Of a DNA stretch of 64,000 nt, positions 44,008-52,947 are shown in pieces; position 1 is the first letter of the stretch, and every line of letters begins with the position of its first letter. The stretch lies in NCBI GenBank assembly GCA_034420475.1, contig DAOULH010000011.1, positions 13,558 to 77,557 on the forward strand, written 5' to 3'. The position numbers were made by a program, and so were the translations under genes. Origin of the DNA: Bin87 sp034420475 (GTDB lineage Bacteria; Chloroflexota; Dehalococcoidia; Lucifugimonadales; UBA3495). Under the pieces are notes generated by a model. The model made no database searches, was not told the origin of the DNA, and saw only the letters and a program-made list of their open reading frames with translations.

Positions 44008-45366
44008 CTATTTCACCGCCAACATGTCGCACGCCAAGCCCAGCATGATCTTGGTGCCGCTCACCAGGCTCTTGATACCCGCCGATTCGTTCGTGCCGTG
44101 CGAGTAGTTGAGCATCGGGTCATCGTCCGGGTGGGAGCCGGAGAAGCCGTAGGTTACCGTGCCCAGGGGCCGGGTGAACCGCGAGTCGGTAAATCCGTTG
44201 CTGATGGCCGGCACCCATTGGATGTTGTCCCGCTGCAGGGCCTGCCCGGTGACACGCCGGATGCTGTCGGACAGGGGCGAGTCAAAGGGTGACGAGTTGG
44301 GCCTAGCCATGTAGTCGATCTCGTACGAAACCCCCGGGACGTCGGCCAGCACCTCGTCCAACTGCTGCCTCACGTAATCGTCATCCTGGTGGGGCAGCGT
44401 GCGCACGTCGCAGGTCAGCCGGATCGATTCCGGCACGCTGTTGGACTTGATGCCGCCGCGCACCATGGTGGGCGTCAGCGTCATGCGCGACAGCGCCCGC
44501 AGCATGGACGCAAAGCGCGGGTTGTCAGTCTCAATCTCCGCGATGATGTCGTCCACATTATCGGCGGACGGCTTGTGTTCAATAGCAAAGGTTGAGAGGT
44601 GGTCGAAAATGACTCCGGAAGTATCCCGGTCGGCCTCAAATCCCTCGATGGAGGACAGCGCGCGGCTCAGCCGGTACAGCGCATTCGTCCCCTGCCAGGG
44701 CACCGAGGCGTGGGAACTGGTTCCCTTCACGTCGATCTCCACCTGGAGGCGGCCCTTTTCTCCCACGCCCAGCACGTAGGTCAGCGCGCCCGCCGCTTCG
44801 ATGGGAGTGCCGCCGCCTTCGTTCACCGCGAACGGAGCCGCCAGCTTTTCCGGATAGTTGTCCGCCAGCCAGCCGAACCCGTACCGGCCGCCGTGTTCCT
44901 CGTCGGCGCCGGCCGCCAGGATCAGCCCGTCCTCCAGCTCGATGCCGTTCCGCTTCAGGATGCGTACCGCCATCAGTTGCGCCGTGAGCAATCCCTTGCA
45001 GTCCGTCGCGCCCCGCCCGAACACGCGGCCGTCGGCGATGGTCGCGCTGAAAGGCGGAAACCGCCACTTCGACTCGTCCTCAACCGGAACGACGTCGGTG
45101 TGCGACATGAACATCAGGCCGGCGTTGCCCGAGCGGCCCTCCAGGCGCGCTATGAGGTTTCCCCGGTTGGGCGCCGACTCCAGGATCTCCGACTCGATGC
45201 CGTCTGCGGCCAGGAAGTCGCGCGCCAGCTCGCACACCGGCGTCTCGTCACCCGTGGGCATGAAACCCGTGTTCACCGACGGGATGCGCACCAGCGCCTG
45301 TTCGAGGGCGATGATGTCATTTTCGGCTTCGTCAACCTGGCGGAAAAGGTCAGTTAGGTCAGGCAT
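44008..45366 (-). CDS. M20 family metallopeptidase
   Basis: 452 aa from the ATG at 45366, preceded by GAGGAGG. LMFMSHTDVVPVED supplies the first zinc His and Asp. GRGATDCKGLLTA, AAGADEEHGG (catalytic Glu plus Glu), HASVPWQGTNALYRL (His) and NYSHGTNESA follow. Related enzymes hydrolyse N-acyl or N-carbamoyl amino acids. It is the first gene of the operon that ends with hyuAB. Confidence 0.9.
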   Translation of the reverse strand: MPDLTDLFRQVDEAENDIIALEQALVRIPSVNTGFMPTGDETPVCELARDFLAADGIESEILESAPNRGNLIARLEGRSGNAGLMFMSHTDVVPVEDESKWRFPPFSATIADGRVFGRGATDCKGLLTAQLMAVRILKRNGIELEDGLILAAGADEEHGGRYGFGWLADNYPEKLAAPFAVNEGGGTPIEAAGALTYVLGVGEKGRLQVEIDVKGTSSHASVPWQGTNALYRLSRALSSIEGFEADRDTSGVIFDHLSTFAIEHKPSADNVDDIIAEIETDNPRFASMLRALSRMTLTPTMVRGGIKSNSVPESIRLTCDVRTLPHQDDDYVRQQLDEVLADVPGVSYEIDYMARPNSSPFDSPLSDSIRRVTGQALQRDNIQWVPAISNGFTDSRFTRPLGTVTYGFSGSHPDDDPMLNYSHGTNESAGIKSLVSGTKIMLGLACDMLAVK

Positions 45367-45488
45367 CGCCGGTTCCTCCTCGCCATGCCCCTTCGAAGGC
45401 TCCTGGCGCGTCGCCGTGAGTCTATGCAGGGGGCCGGCGGGTGTCAATGCAGGTCGTTCCGTGTCGCCATACCCGCAGGCTTTGCATT

Positions 45489-45494
45489 TATAAT
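45489..45494 (+). promoter_or_regulatory. -10 element for the BrnT/BrnA module
   Basis: TATAAT 45 nt upstream of the BrnT start at 45539, in the divergent gap from the M20 gene. The -35 is weak. Confidence 0.35.
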
Positions 45495-45538
45495 GGTGCC
45501 ATCATCACGCCGTTTGGGCCAATTTGCTGACACCGCCT

Positions 45539-45841
45539 ATGATCGACTTCAGCCAAGTAACCGGCTTCCAGTGGGACCGAGGCAACGACAGGAAAAATCT
45601 TCTTTCACATGACGTTACTCAGTTTGAAGCAGAGCAAGTTTTCGCAGACCCGTGGTTGCTGATTTCGGAGGACATCGACCACAGCCAAGACGAGATGAGG
45701 TATAACGCTCTCGGTTTCATCCGCAACGGGCGTTTTTTGCACGTAACCTTCACGATGCGCAACTTCAATACTATCATCCGTATCATATCGGCCCGCGACA
45801 CGGACGAACAGGAGGAAACCATTTATGTCCAAGGAACTTAA
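45539..45841 (+). CDS. brnT: BrnT-like toxin
   Basis: About 100 aa from the ATG at 45539. GFQWDRGNDRKNLLSHDVTQ, FEAEQVFADPWLLI, DEMRYNALGFI, FLHVTFTMR and IRIISARDTDEQEE match the BrnT ribonuclease-like toxin profile (FxWDxxKxxxNxxKHGV, RIISAR). BrnT cleaves RNA and blocks translation. It overlaps the antitoxin gene by 17 nt. The usual Lys and His in the N-terminal motif appear as Arg/Asn and SHDV, so activity may be modified. Confidence 0.85.
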   Translation: MIDFSQVTGFQWDRGNDRKNLLSHDVTQFEAEQVFADPWLLISEDIDHSQDEMRYNALGFIRNGRFLHVTFTMRNFNTIIRIISARDTDEQEETIYVQGT

Positions 45842-46019
45842 ACCCATCCCTCATTTCGAAACCGAAGCCGAAGAACGCCATTTCTGGGAGACCCACAGCT
45901 CGGTTGACTATGTTGATTGGAGCAAAGCCCGCCGCGCCCGGTTCCCCAACATCAAGTTCTCATCGCCGGAAGAGTTGGCTAAAGCCGCCGGGACGGAGGA
46001 TGAGGCCGCCGCCGACTAG
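45825..46019 (+). CDS. BrnA/CopG-type antitoxin
   Basis: 64 aa. LKPIPHFETEAEERHFWETH is the start of the CopG-antitoxin (PF12441-like) family: IPxFxxExEExxFWE. Partner of BrnT by 17-nt overlap. The usual C-terminal ribbon-helix-helix is not obvious in this short protein, so autoregulation may be weak. Confidence 0.75.
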   Translation: MSKELKPIPHFETEAEERHFWETHSSVDYVDWSKARRARFPNIKFSSPEELAKAAGTEDEAAAD

Positions 46020-46078
46020 ACCTCCTGCGGACAGGCAAGCAACCAGCCGGCGCGATAAAGCCGGCGAGATTCCCAACG

Positions 46079-46102
46079 GCCCCGCTATGGCATCGGCGGG
46101 GC
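46079..46102 (+). terminator. Terminator-like hairpin between BrnA and dnaX
   Basis: GCCCCGC and GCGGGGC form a 7-bp stem with a 10-nt loop, followed by TGTTAGCGTTATATTT. It would end the BrnT/BrnA transcript. Confidence 0.5.
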
Positions 46103-46164
46103 TGTTAGCGTTATATTTAGGCCGCGCCCGGACGCACCTGACGCGCTTGCCGGCGGCGGCAACT

Positions 46165-47817
46165 ATGACCACCTCAACCCAAGTCTATTACCGCAAGTGG
46201 CGGCCCGGCACCTTCTCCGACCTGGCGGGCCAGGAGCATGTGGGCAACACGCTCCGGCAGGCAGTGATGCAGGGCCGCGTCAGCCACAGCTACCTGTTCT
46301 GCGGCACCCGCGGCAGCGGCAAAACCACCACCGCTCGGGTTCTGTCCAAGGCCGTCAACTGCCTGAACCCGCAGGACGGCGACCCCTGCGATGAGTGCGC
46401 CATCTGCGTGTCCATCAACGAGGGCCGCAACCTGGACATCATCGAGCTGGACGCGGCCAGCAATCGCGGCGTGGAGGAGATCCGCGAGATACGCGATAAA
46501 GTCCACTTCCAGCCGGCCCAGAACCGGCGCAAGGTTTACATCATCGACGAAGCCCACATGCTCACCCGCGAGGCTTCCAACGCCTTCCTCAAGACCCTGG
46601 AAGAACCCCCGGCCCACGTCATTTTCATCCTCTGCACCACCGAAGCCGACCGCATCCTGCCCACCATCCTGTCTCGGTGCCAGCGGTACGACTTCCGCCG
46701 CCTGCCCGGTCAGACCATCTACGACCGCCTGGCCTACGTCACCGACCAGGAAGGCGTGGCGATACAGCCCGACGCCCTGCGCATGGTGGCGCGCAACGCC
46801 GGCGGCTCCATGCGCGACGCCTTGAACATGCTGGAGCAGTTGGCGGTCTCCGCCGGCCGGGAAATTACGCTCGCCGATGTTGAAGAAGCCCTGGGGCTGG
46901 TGCGCAGCGACGCCTACCTGATCCTGGCCCAGAAGATGCTGGCCGGAGACACTTCGGGTTCGCTGGAAACCATCAACGAGGTGGTGTGGGAAGGCGGCGA
47001 GCCGCGCCAGTTGCACCGGCAGACCCTGGAGATCCTGCGCTCCATACTGCTGCTGTCGTGGGACGCCGGCGACACCCTGGACCTCCCGCCGGATGTTCTG
47101 TCCGCCCTCAAAGCAGAGGCGCAGAAACACGACGCTGCGACAATACTGTGCGCCGTCCGGATCTGGGGCGAGGCCAACTTGCGCTACGACGCTCCGTCCA
47201 CGCTGCCCCTGGAAATCGCGGCGGCGGAGATTTGCCGGAAGGACGTCGTCGCGGCAACTCCTCAACCCCCGGCGCCCGCCCCGTCGTCACCCCCTGCGCA
47301 ATCCCGCCAGCCACGCCGGGAGGCTCCGCCCGCCAGTTCGCCGGCCCGTGATTCCCGCCCGACCGCCCCGCCACCCGCGCGGCCGTCGCCTCCCGCCAAT
47401 GCCCAACCTCCCGCACGCTCGACCACGCCGGCGGTCGCCCCAGACAGCCTCCAGGGTCGATGGGAGCAGGCGGTCCGGCAGCTGGGCCGCGTCAAGGGCA
47501 GCAAATACAACCTGGGCGCTCTGCTACGCGATTGCCGGCCCAACAGCGTCCACCTGTCCGATGATGCCTCGACCCTGGTGCTGCCCTTCGCCAACTCTGC
47601 CAATCTGGACCGGATGCAGGAAGAACTCAACGACCCACGGGTTCGTGATACCATTGAGCAGGCTATCGAACAGTGCTTCGGCGAACGCCACCCGTTTACG
47701 GTCACCCTGGCCGGAACCAACGGCGACAGCGACCGCCCGGCGCGTAATTCCATGCAGGACAGCCCTCTATACCGCACCGCCATCGGCCTGGGAGCGCGTC
47801 CAATCGAGGAAAACTAG
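46165..47817 (+). CDS. dnaX: DNA polymerase III subunit gamma/tau
   Basis: 550 aa from the ATG at 46165; upstream frame overlaps the antitoxin. Walker A GTRGSGKTT (47-55), the zinc cysteines C66, C75, C78 and C81, DEAH (128-131), and FLKTLEEPP are DnaX signatures. It loads the sliding clamp. A Pro/Ala/Ser-rich linker (residues 370-430) separates the AAA+ part from the C-terminal tau-like domain. ybaB follows. Confidence 0.95.
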   Translation: MTTSTQVYYRKWRPGTFSDLAGQEHVGNTLRQAVMQGRVSHSYLFCGTRGSGKTTTARVLSKAVNCLNPQDGDPCDECAICVSINEGRNLDIIELDAASNRGVEEIREIRDKVHFQPAQNRRKVYIIDEAHMLTREASNAFLKTLEEPPAHVIFILCTTEADRILPTILSRCQRYDFRRLPGQTIYDRLAYVTDQEGVAIQPDALRMVARNAGGSMRDALNMLEQLAVSAGREITLADVEEALGLVRSDAYLILAQKMLAGDTSGSLETINEVVWEGGEPRQLHRQTLEILRSILLLSWDAGDTLDLPPDVLSALKAEAQKHDAATILCAVRIWGEANLRYDAPSTLPLEIAAAEICRKDVVAATPQPPAPAPSSPPAQSRQPRREAPPASSPARDSRPTAPPPARPSPPANAQPPARSTTPAVAPDSLQGRWEQAVRQLGRVKGSKYNLGALLRDCRPNSVHLSDDASTLVLPFANSANLDRMQEELNDPRVRDTIEQAIEQCFGERHPFTVTLAGTNGDSDRPARNSMQDSPLYRTAIGLGARPIEEN

Positions 47818-47838
47818 CAGGAGGCTCCGTACCTAATC

Positions 47839-48141
47839 ATGATGAACCGCAAGATGATGCGCCAGGCCCAGCAGCTGCAGAACCGGTTGGCCAAGGCCCA
47901 GCAGGAACTCGAAGAGATGAGCGTCGAAGGTTCCGCCGGCGGTGGCGTCGTGCGCGTGACCATGACCGGCAAGCAGGAAGTCACCTCGGTAATCATCGAG
48001 CCTGAAGCGGCCGAAGACGTCGACCTGCTCCAGGACCTTGTTGCCGCTGCCGTCAACGACGCCTTCAACCGCACCCAGGAACTCGCCGCCCAGAAGATGG
48101 GAGCGGTGACCGGCGGCCTGAACATCCCCGGCCTGTTCTAG
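47839..48141 (+). CDS. YbaB/EbfC nucleoid-associated protein
   Basis: 100 aa. RQAQQLQNRLAKAQQELEEM and GGVVRVTMTGKQEVTSVIIE are YbaB signatures. It binds DNA and is normally encoded between dnaX and recR, as here except for the inserted gene pair. It starts 21 nt after dnaX with AGGAGG upstream. Confidence 0.92.
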   Translation: MMNRKMMRQAQQLQNRLAKAQQELEEMSVEGSAGGGVVRVTMTGKQEVTSVIIEPEAAEDVDLLQDLVAAAVNDAFNRTQELAAQKMGAVTGGLNIPGLF

Positions 48142-48150
48142 ACCGGCCGG

Positions 48151-48531
48151 ATGACCGGTCAGCGGAGCGGACGTCAGTCCTGGGAAAGGCGCAGACTGCC
48201 GGAGACCATCACCGCCGGCGGCGTCACCCGATGGCTGACCAGACATTTACGCGAGAACCCGCACGACGGGGTTACCGCCGCCAGGATTCAACACGTCCTT
48301 GAGCATTGGGTTGCCCGTGGACGGTGTACAAACAGCGAAGGCAGTACAACCATGACGTACTGGGGATCCGTTCCCGGCAGGCGAGTTATGTTGAGGGTTC
48401 CGGTTTCGCTGGACGACGAAGAGATCATAACCGCCACTTTTGACAGCAGAGCCGCCCGAAGGATCAGTCAAGAAGGTCACCCCTGGTTTCAACGCCATTG
48501 CCAGGACCTGGAGGTGAGAGATGCAAGTTAG
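48151..48531 (+). CDS. Hypothetical protein, DUF4258-like toxin candidate
   Basis: 126 aa. The C-terminal half, TMTYWGSVPGRRVMLRVPVS then DEEIITATFD, resembles the DUF4258/mRNA-interferase-like fold with strands ending in T-x-x. The N-terminal half has an HTH-like or helical segment TRWLTRHLRENPHDG. The paired gene overlaps by 11 nt. It lies 9 nt after ybaB. The assignment is by pattern only. Confidence 0.45.
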   Translation: MTGQRSGRQSWERRRLPETITAGGVTRWLTRHLRENPHDGVTAARIQHVLEHWVARGRCTNSEGSTTMTYWGSVPGRRVMLRVPVSLDDEEIITATFDSRAARRISQEGHPWFQRHCQDLEVRDAS

Positions 48532-48925
48532 TTATTACCCTGAAGACGACGTACTCATACTCATCGCGTCGTCGCAAGGCGGTGGCGGCGGCACTTTACG
48601 AGACGATTTTGGAGTCATCTTCGTTATAGACGGCGAAGATGAAGGTGATGAGAACGTCACAAGAGTCGACGTCCATGGCGCAACCCGTTTTCTTCCGCTC
48701 GACACTGAGCGGGGATACGACGCCGACACCGACACGCTGACGCTGGGCGACAAGCCTGACGCAGATTATCGCGTGGTGGACAACGGCGACTTCGTCAGTT
48801 ACCGGCAGTGGTTTGACGATGGGAGTGAATGGGACGTGGTAGCAGTGGATTTGCGGCGGGCCTCGGTGCATCTGGCGCCGGTTCTGGCCGCCCGGCCGCG
48901 GCCGGCGCCGGTCGGCCGGGGATAA
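48521..48925 (+). CDS. DUF2283-like protein
   Basis: 134 aa. The start SYYPEDDVLILIASS resembles DUF2283, a small beta-rich domain usually paired with DUF4258 proteins. An acidic middle (VIDGEDEGDENV) and a second repeat-like YDADTDTLTLGD follow. The protein is longer than typical DUF2283. It overlaps the preceding gene, with GGAGGTGAG as ribosome site inside it. Confidence 0.5.
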   Translation: MQVSYYPEDDVLILIASSQGGGGGTLRDDFGVIFVIDGEDEGDENVTRVDVHGATRFLPLDTERGYDADTDTLTLGDKPDADYRVVDNGDFVSYRQWFDDGSEWDVVAVDLRRASVHLAPVLAARPRPAPVGRG

Positions 48926-48954
48926 CCGGCAACGGGGGCATCAGCGCAAGCATC

Positions 48955-49578
48955 ATGGTCAGCGAATATAACCCCGGCACCGCGCGGTCCTTAAGCCGGC
49001 TGATTGACGAGCTCAACCGGCTGCCCGGCATCGGCCCCAAGAGCGCCCAACGCATTGCCGACCACGTGATCCGCTTGCCGGGCGAGGAGGCGAGGTCACT
49101 GGCCGACGCAATCCTGGAGGCTCGGGACAGCCTCGTGTTTTGCGACCAGTGCCGTAACCTCACCGACGCCTCTCCCTGCGAGATCTGTTCCAATCCCCAG
49201 CGCAACCAGGACCAGATCTGCGTGGTGGAAGAACGGCGCGACCTCGTGGCCCTGGAACGGACCCGCTCCTACCGGGGGCTGTACCACGTGCTCCACGGCG
49301 TGCTCTCGCCGCTCAACGGCGTCGGTCCGGAGGACATCCACCTGCCGCAACTGTTCGACCGCCTGCGCGAATCCGACAGCCCTTTCCAGGAACTGATCGT
49401 AGCCACCAACCCGACGCTGGAAGGCGATGCCACCGCCGACTTCATCAACCGCCGGCTGGCCGGCGCCGGCATCCGCATCACCCGCCTCGCCCGGGGACTG
49501 CCCGTGGGTGGCTCGCTGGAGTTTGCCGACGAGACCACGCTGAGCCGCGCCCTGGCCGGCCGCAGCACCCTGGACTAG
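48955..49578 (+). CDS. recR: Recombination mediator RecR
   Basis: 207 aa from the ATG at 48955. LIDELNRLPGIGPKSAQRIA (HhH), CDQCRNLTDASPCEIC (zinc finger), and the Toprim region ICVVEERRDLVALERT followed by NPTLEGDATADFI are diagnostic. RecFOR loads RecA on gapped DNA. The longer upstream frame overlaps the previous gene and was rejected. Confidence 0.94.
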   Translation: MVSEYNPGTARSLSRLIDELNRLPGIGPKSAQRIADHVIRLPGEEARSLADAILEARDSLVFCDQCRNLTDASPCEICSNPQRNQDQICVVEERRDLVALERTRSYRGLYHVLHGVLSPLNGVGPEDIHLPQLFDRLRESDSPFQELIVATNPTLEGDATADFINRRLAGAGIRITRLARGLPVGGSLEFADETTLSRALAGRSTLD

Positions 49579-49594
49579 CGCGGCGGACCGAGCA

Positions 49595-50356
49595 ATGACC
49601 TCGCCCCGTACCTACCGCGCCCTGGGCATCACTCTGCGCCGCTCGCCGGTGCGCGAGGCCGACCTGCTCTCCGTAATGTACACCCGCGAACACGGCAAGC
49701 TGGAATTGCTGGCGCGTGGAGCGCAACGCCTGACCAGCAAGCTGATGGGACACCTCGAACCCCTGACCCTGGTCAGCGTCTCCGTCGCCCGCGGCCGTTC
49801 CATGGACCAGGTCACCGAAGCCGAGGTAATCGACGCTTTCCCCAACGTTAAAAATGGTTACGAGAATTCGGCTCGCGGGCTCTACGTCGCCGAACTCGTC
49901 GACGGTTTCAGCGCCCTGTCCGCCGCCAACGCCGAACTGTTCGACCTTGCCGTGCAGACCCTCCAAGTACTCGGCGCCGCAGCCAACGCGGATCTCGCAC
50001 TGCGCTACTTCGACCTGCAACTGCTGAGGCTGTCGGGCTTCATGCCGGAACTCTACAACTGTGTGGAGTGCGGCGCGGAGCTGGAACCTGACCGCCATCG
50101 GTTCGCCGTCGGAGCCGGAGGCGCGTTGTGCATCGATTGCGGCCCGACTGACGTGGTGGTGCGGCCGCTATCGTTGTCGGCGTTGAAACTGCTCCGGCTG
50201 CTGCATCGTACGGAAACGGTTGAAGATTTGCCGGAGTTATCCATCCCGCCCCCGCTGGAGCGCGAGGTTCGCGAAACTCTGGCAGCGACGCTGCAGTATT
50301 GGCTGGACCGCAGGGTCCGTTCTCAGGAATTTTTGGAAACTGCAAAATTTGCATGA
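49595..50356 (+). CDS. recO: DNA repair protein RecO
   Basis: 253 aa. The N-terminal OB fold is RALGITLRRSPVREADLLSV; the zinc-binding region is YNCVECGAELEPDRHR and CIDCGP. It anneals ssDNA and works with RecR, whose gene ends 17 nt upstream. Length fits the family. Confidence 0.9.
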   Translation: MTSPRTYRALGITLRRSPVREADLLSVMYTREHGKLELLARGAQRLTSKLMGHLEPLTLVSVSVARGRSMDQVTEAEVIDAFPNVKNGYENSARGLYVAELVDGFSALSAANAELFDLAVQTLQVLGAAANADLALRYFDLQLLRLSGFMPELYNCVECGAELEPDRHRFAVGAGGALCIDCGPTDVVVRPLSLSALKLLRLLHRTETVEDLPELSIPPPLEREVRETLAATLQYWLDRRVRSQEFLETAKFA

Positions 50357-50605
50357 AAGTCGTTTCGCTGGTTGTTGACCCATCAACAATCAATCACGTA
50401 AAAACCGTCACAACAGGTTGTGTAAAATATCCTTCATCCGATTGGGTGCATAAATCAACTGCCGCAGAAATTCGAGCGGTATTTTGGAGCGAATTTCCCT
50501 GGTGCAGCAGCCCGCGATTGGGCCGGCCGAAAATAATCTCATTGCTTGCGATGACGAGCAGCCTGCGCCGGAACGGCGCCCTGGGAGTGTTTTGAGGGTA
50601 TATGT

Positions 50606-52186
50606 ATGTTCAATAAGGTATTGGTGGCTAATCGCGGCGAGATCGCCGCTCGCATCATCCGCACCTGCCAGCGCCTGGGCATCGCGACCGTGGCCGTGTA
50701 TTCCGAGGCCGACTCCGGCGCAATGCACACCCGCATGGCCGACCAGTCGGTGTGCATCGGCGGAGCCGTGGCAAAGGACTCCTACCTCAACGTCGATGCC
50801 GTTCTGGACGCCTGCCGCGCCACCGGCGCCGAAGCCATCCACCCGGGCTACGGTTTCCTCTCCGAGAACAGCGAACTGTCGCGACGCTGCAAGACGGAAG
50901 GAGTGACGTTCATCGGCCCGGGCGAAGAGGTGCTCAACCAGATGGGCGACAAGCTCTCCGCCCGTCGCGTCGCCCGCAAATCCGGCCTGCCGGTCATGCC
51001 CGGCACGGAGGAACCCGTCAGCGATGACGAGGCCATCGCCAAGGCGTGGGAACTGGGCTTTCCCATGATGGTGAAGGCGACCGCCGGCGGCGGCGGCATC
51101 GGCATCCATGTCGTCCACTCGATGGCCGAGTTGGAACCGATCATCGAACGCACCCGCAAGACTGCCCAGGCGGCCTTCGCCGACTCCAGCCTCTTTTACG
51201 AACGCTACCTGGAAGGGGCATCACACATCGAGGTGCAGCTGATCGCCGATCAATACGGCAATGTACTCCATCTGCACGAACGGGATTGCTCCATCCAGCG
51301 CCGTAACCAGAAGCTTATTGAGGAGACACCGGCTTCCTCCAAGCTGTCGCCTGAGGTGCGGGAACAGATCGGACGCTTGTCCCGCCAACTCGGCCGGGAA
51401 GTCGGCTACACCAACGCCGGCACCGTGGAGTTCCTGGTCGCCCCGGACGGTCACTTCTACTTCCTGGAGATGAACCCGCGGTTGCAGGTCGAGCACGGCG
51501 TATCCGAGCTCCTGACCGGACGGGACATCGTTGAACTTCAGTTGCAGTCCGCAGTCGGCGCGCCGTTCACCATCAGGCAGCGTGACATCCACGCCAGAGG
51601 CCACGCCATTGAAGCGCGCGTGTATCCGGAAGACCCGGACACCTGCCTTCCCAACGTCGGCGTGGTCACCGACGTGCATCTCCCGGAAGGCGACAACATC
51701 CGCGTGGACACCGCCCTTTACGTCGGTTACGAGGTTTCGCTACACTACGAGCCGCTGCTTGCCAAGGTGATGGCCTGGGGACCCGACCGGGACGCGGCAA
51801 TCGCCACCCTGGATTCCGCTCTGGCGGACTTCCGGCTGGAAGGCGTCAAGACCAACGTCCCGCTGCTGCGAGACGTGCTGGCCAGCCCGGAGTTCAATTC
51901 GGGCGGATACCATACCGGGACCCTCCCCACCATTCTTGAGCGGCGGCTGCAAAATCAAGGCACAAAATCCAACGGGCGCCACAACGTGAACATAGGCACT
52001 AACGGCTTAACCCTTGAAGCGTCCGCGTCGGATCTGGATCCTCGCGCGTTGGCGGCGGCCATCGGCGTCGCTGCCGTGTACGCGGCTCAGAGTCAGGGCG
52101 CGTCTGCCGGCGGTGACGGTTCCCGTTGGCGCACGCAGGGCCGCCGCGAGCTGTTCCGGTCGCGGCTCGGCAGTGGGTCCTGGTAA
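50606..52186 (+). CDS. Biotin carboxylase subunit (acetyl-/propionyl-CoA carboxylase)
   Basis: 526 aa. FNKVLVANRGEIAARIIRT starts the biotin carboxylase domain; ATP-grasp motifs are ATAGGGGIGIHVVH and MNPRLQVEHGVSE. EARVYPEDPDT is also typical. It carboxylates biotin with bicarbonate and ATP. The C-terminal extension of about 70 residues after LERRLQN ends GSRWRTQGRREL, similar to the split alpha chains of Chloroflexota acyl-CoA carboxylases. The biotin carrier starts 2 nt after the stop. No carboxyltransferase is in the window. Confidence 0.93.
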   Translation: MFNKVLVANRGEIAARIIRTCQRLGIATVAVYSEADSGAMHTRMADQSVCIGGAVAKDSYLNVDAVLDACRATGAEAIHPGYGFLSENSELSRRCKTEGVTFIGPGEEVLNQMGDKLSARRVARKSGLPVMPGTEEPVSDDEAIAKAWELGFPMMVKATAGGGGIGIHVVHSMAELEPIIERTRKTAQAAFADSSLFYERYLEGASHIEVQLIADQYGNVLHLHERDCSIQRRNQKLIEETPASSKLSPEVREQIGRLSRQLGREVGYTNAGTVEFLVAPDGHFYFLEMNPRLQVEHGVSELLTGRDIVELQLQSAVGAPFTIRQRDIHARGHAIEARVYPEDPDTCLPNVGVVTDVHLPEGDNIRVDTALYVGYEVSLHYEPLLAKVMAWGPDRDAAIATLDSALADFRLEGVKTNVPLLRDVLASPEFNSGGYHTGTLPTILERRLQNQGTKSNGRHNVNIGTNGLTLEASASDLDPRALAAAIGVAAVYAAQSQGASAGGDGSRWRTQGRRELFRSRLGSGSW

Positions 52187-52187
52187 C

Positions 52188-52622
52188 TTGACCACCATCA
52201 GAGTACGCGTCGGTGACCGGTGGTACACCGTTGAAGTGGGCGACCTGACCCGGTCGCCCGTTCCAGTCACCGTTGACGGAGAGAGCATCGACGTCGACAT
52301 CGACGTCGCTGCCGCCCCTTCGCCTCCGCGCCGGGGGCGACCGGCTGGCGGCCTTTCCGTACCCGAAGCGCCCGCTGCGGCTGCCGCGTCATCCGGCGCT
52401 CCCATCGATGACGACGTGCTGCGCTCACCCATGCCGGGACGGGTGATGTCGGTCATGGTGCGCCCCGGCGATACGGTCAGCGCCGGCGACGAGGTGTGCG
52501 TGGTGGAAGCGATGAAGATGGAGCAGAGCATCCTGGCCCACCGCGATGGCGTGGTGAAAACCGTGTTCGTTCAACCCCTCGATTCCGTCAACGCCAACGA
52601 CCCTTTGGTAGAATTGGAATGA
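52188..52622 (+). CDS. Biotin carboxyl carrier protein
   Basis: About 144 aa. I chose the TTG at 52188, 2 nt after the biotin carboxylase stop, because homologous carriers start with a TTIRVRVGDRWYTVEVGD strand. A GTG at 52173 is an alternative. An Ala/Pro linker follows, then RSPMPGRVMSVMVRPGDTV and VVEAMKMEQSI, where K110 is the biotinylation site. It shuttles carboxybiotin between the two half-reactions. Confidence 0.88.
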   Translation: MTTIRVRVGDRWYTVEVGDLTRSPVPVTVDGESIDVDIDVAAAPSPPRRGRPAGGLSVPEAPAAAAASSGAPIDDDVLRSPMPGRVMSVMVRPGDTVSAGDEVCVVEAMKMEQSILAHRDGVVKTVFVQPLDSVNANDPLVELE

Positions 52623-52947
52623 CCCTCAGCATCCAGGACAGTCCGCCACGACCAAAAAGACCGGACGCCGTCCCCTCGAACTGGTGCCGGTCGATAAATG
52701 GTCGAAGTGCCTCGTATGTGAGCGTATCAGTCCCTCTTCTTCCATATCTTCTCGCCGTGCCAGTCCGCAAACTCCTCCTGCCTGATTCAGGTTATTGCCC
52801 TCGGATGGTCACCCCACACGGTCCATGCGTGTCGTCTTTCCCATTCCGAAGCAATCTTCGGCCGGATCCGACTGCAAATGCCAAGTCTCATAGCCGGCAA
52901 CATCGTATGGGAACGTCGCAATCGCAAGGCATCGGCGGCCGAAAAGA

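Noticed and set aside
45825..46019. Reading the antitoxin as part of dnaX
   Set aside because: The frame differs and a terminator-like hairpin separates them; dnaX starts at 46165 with the canonical YYRKWRP segment.
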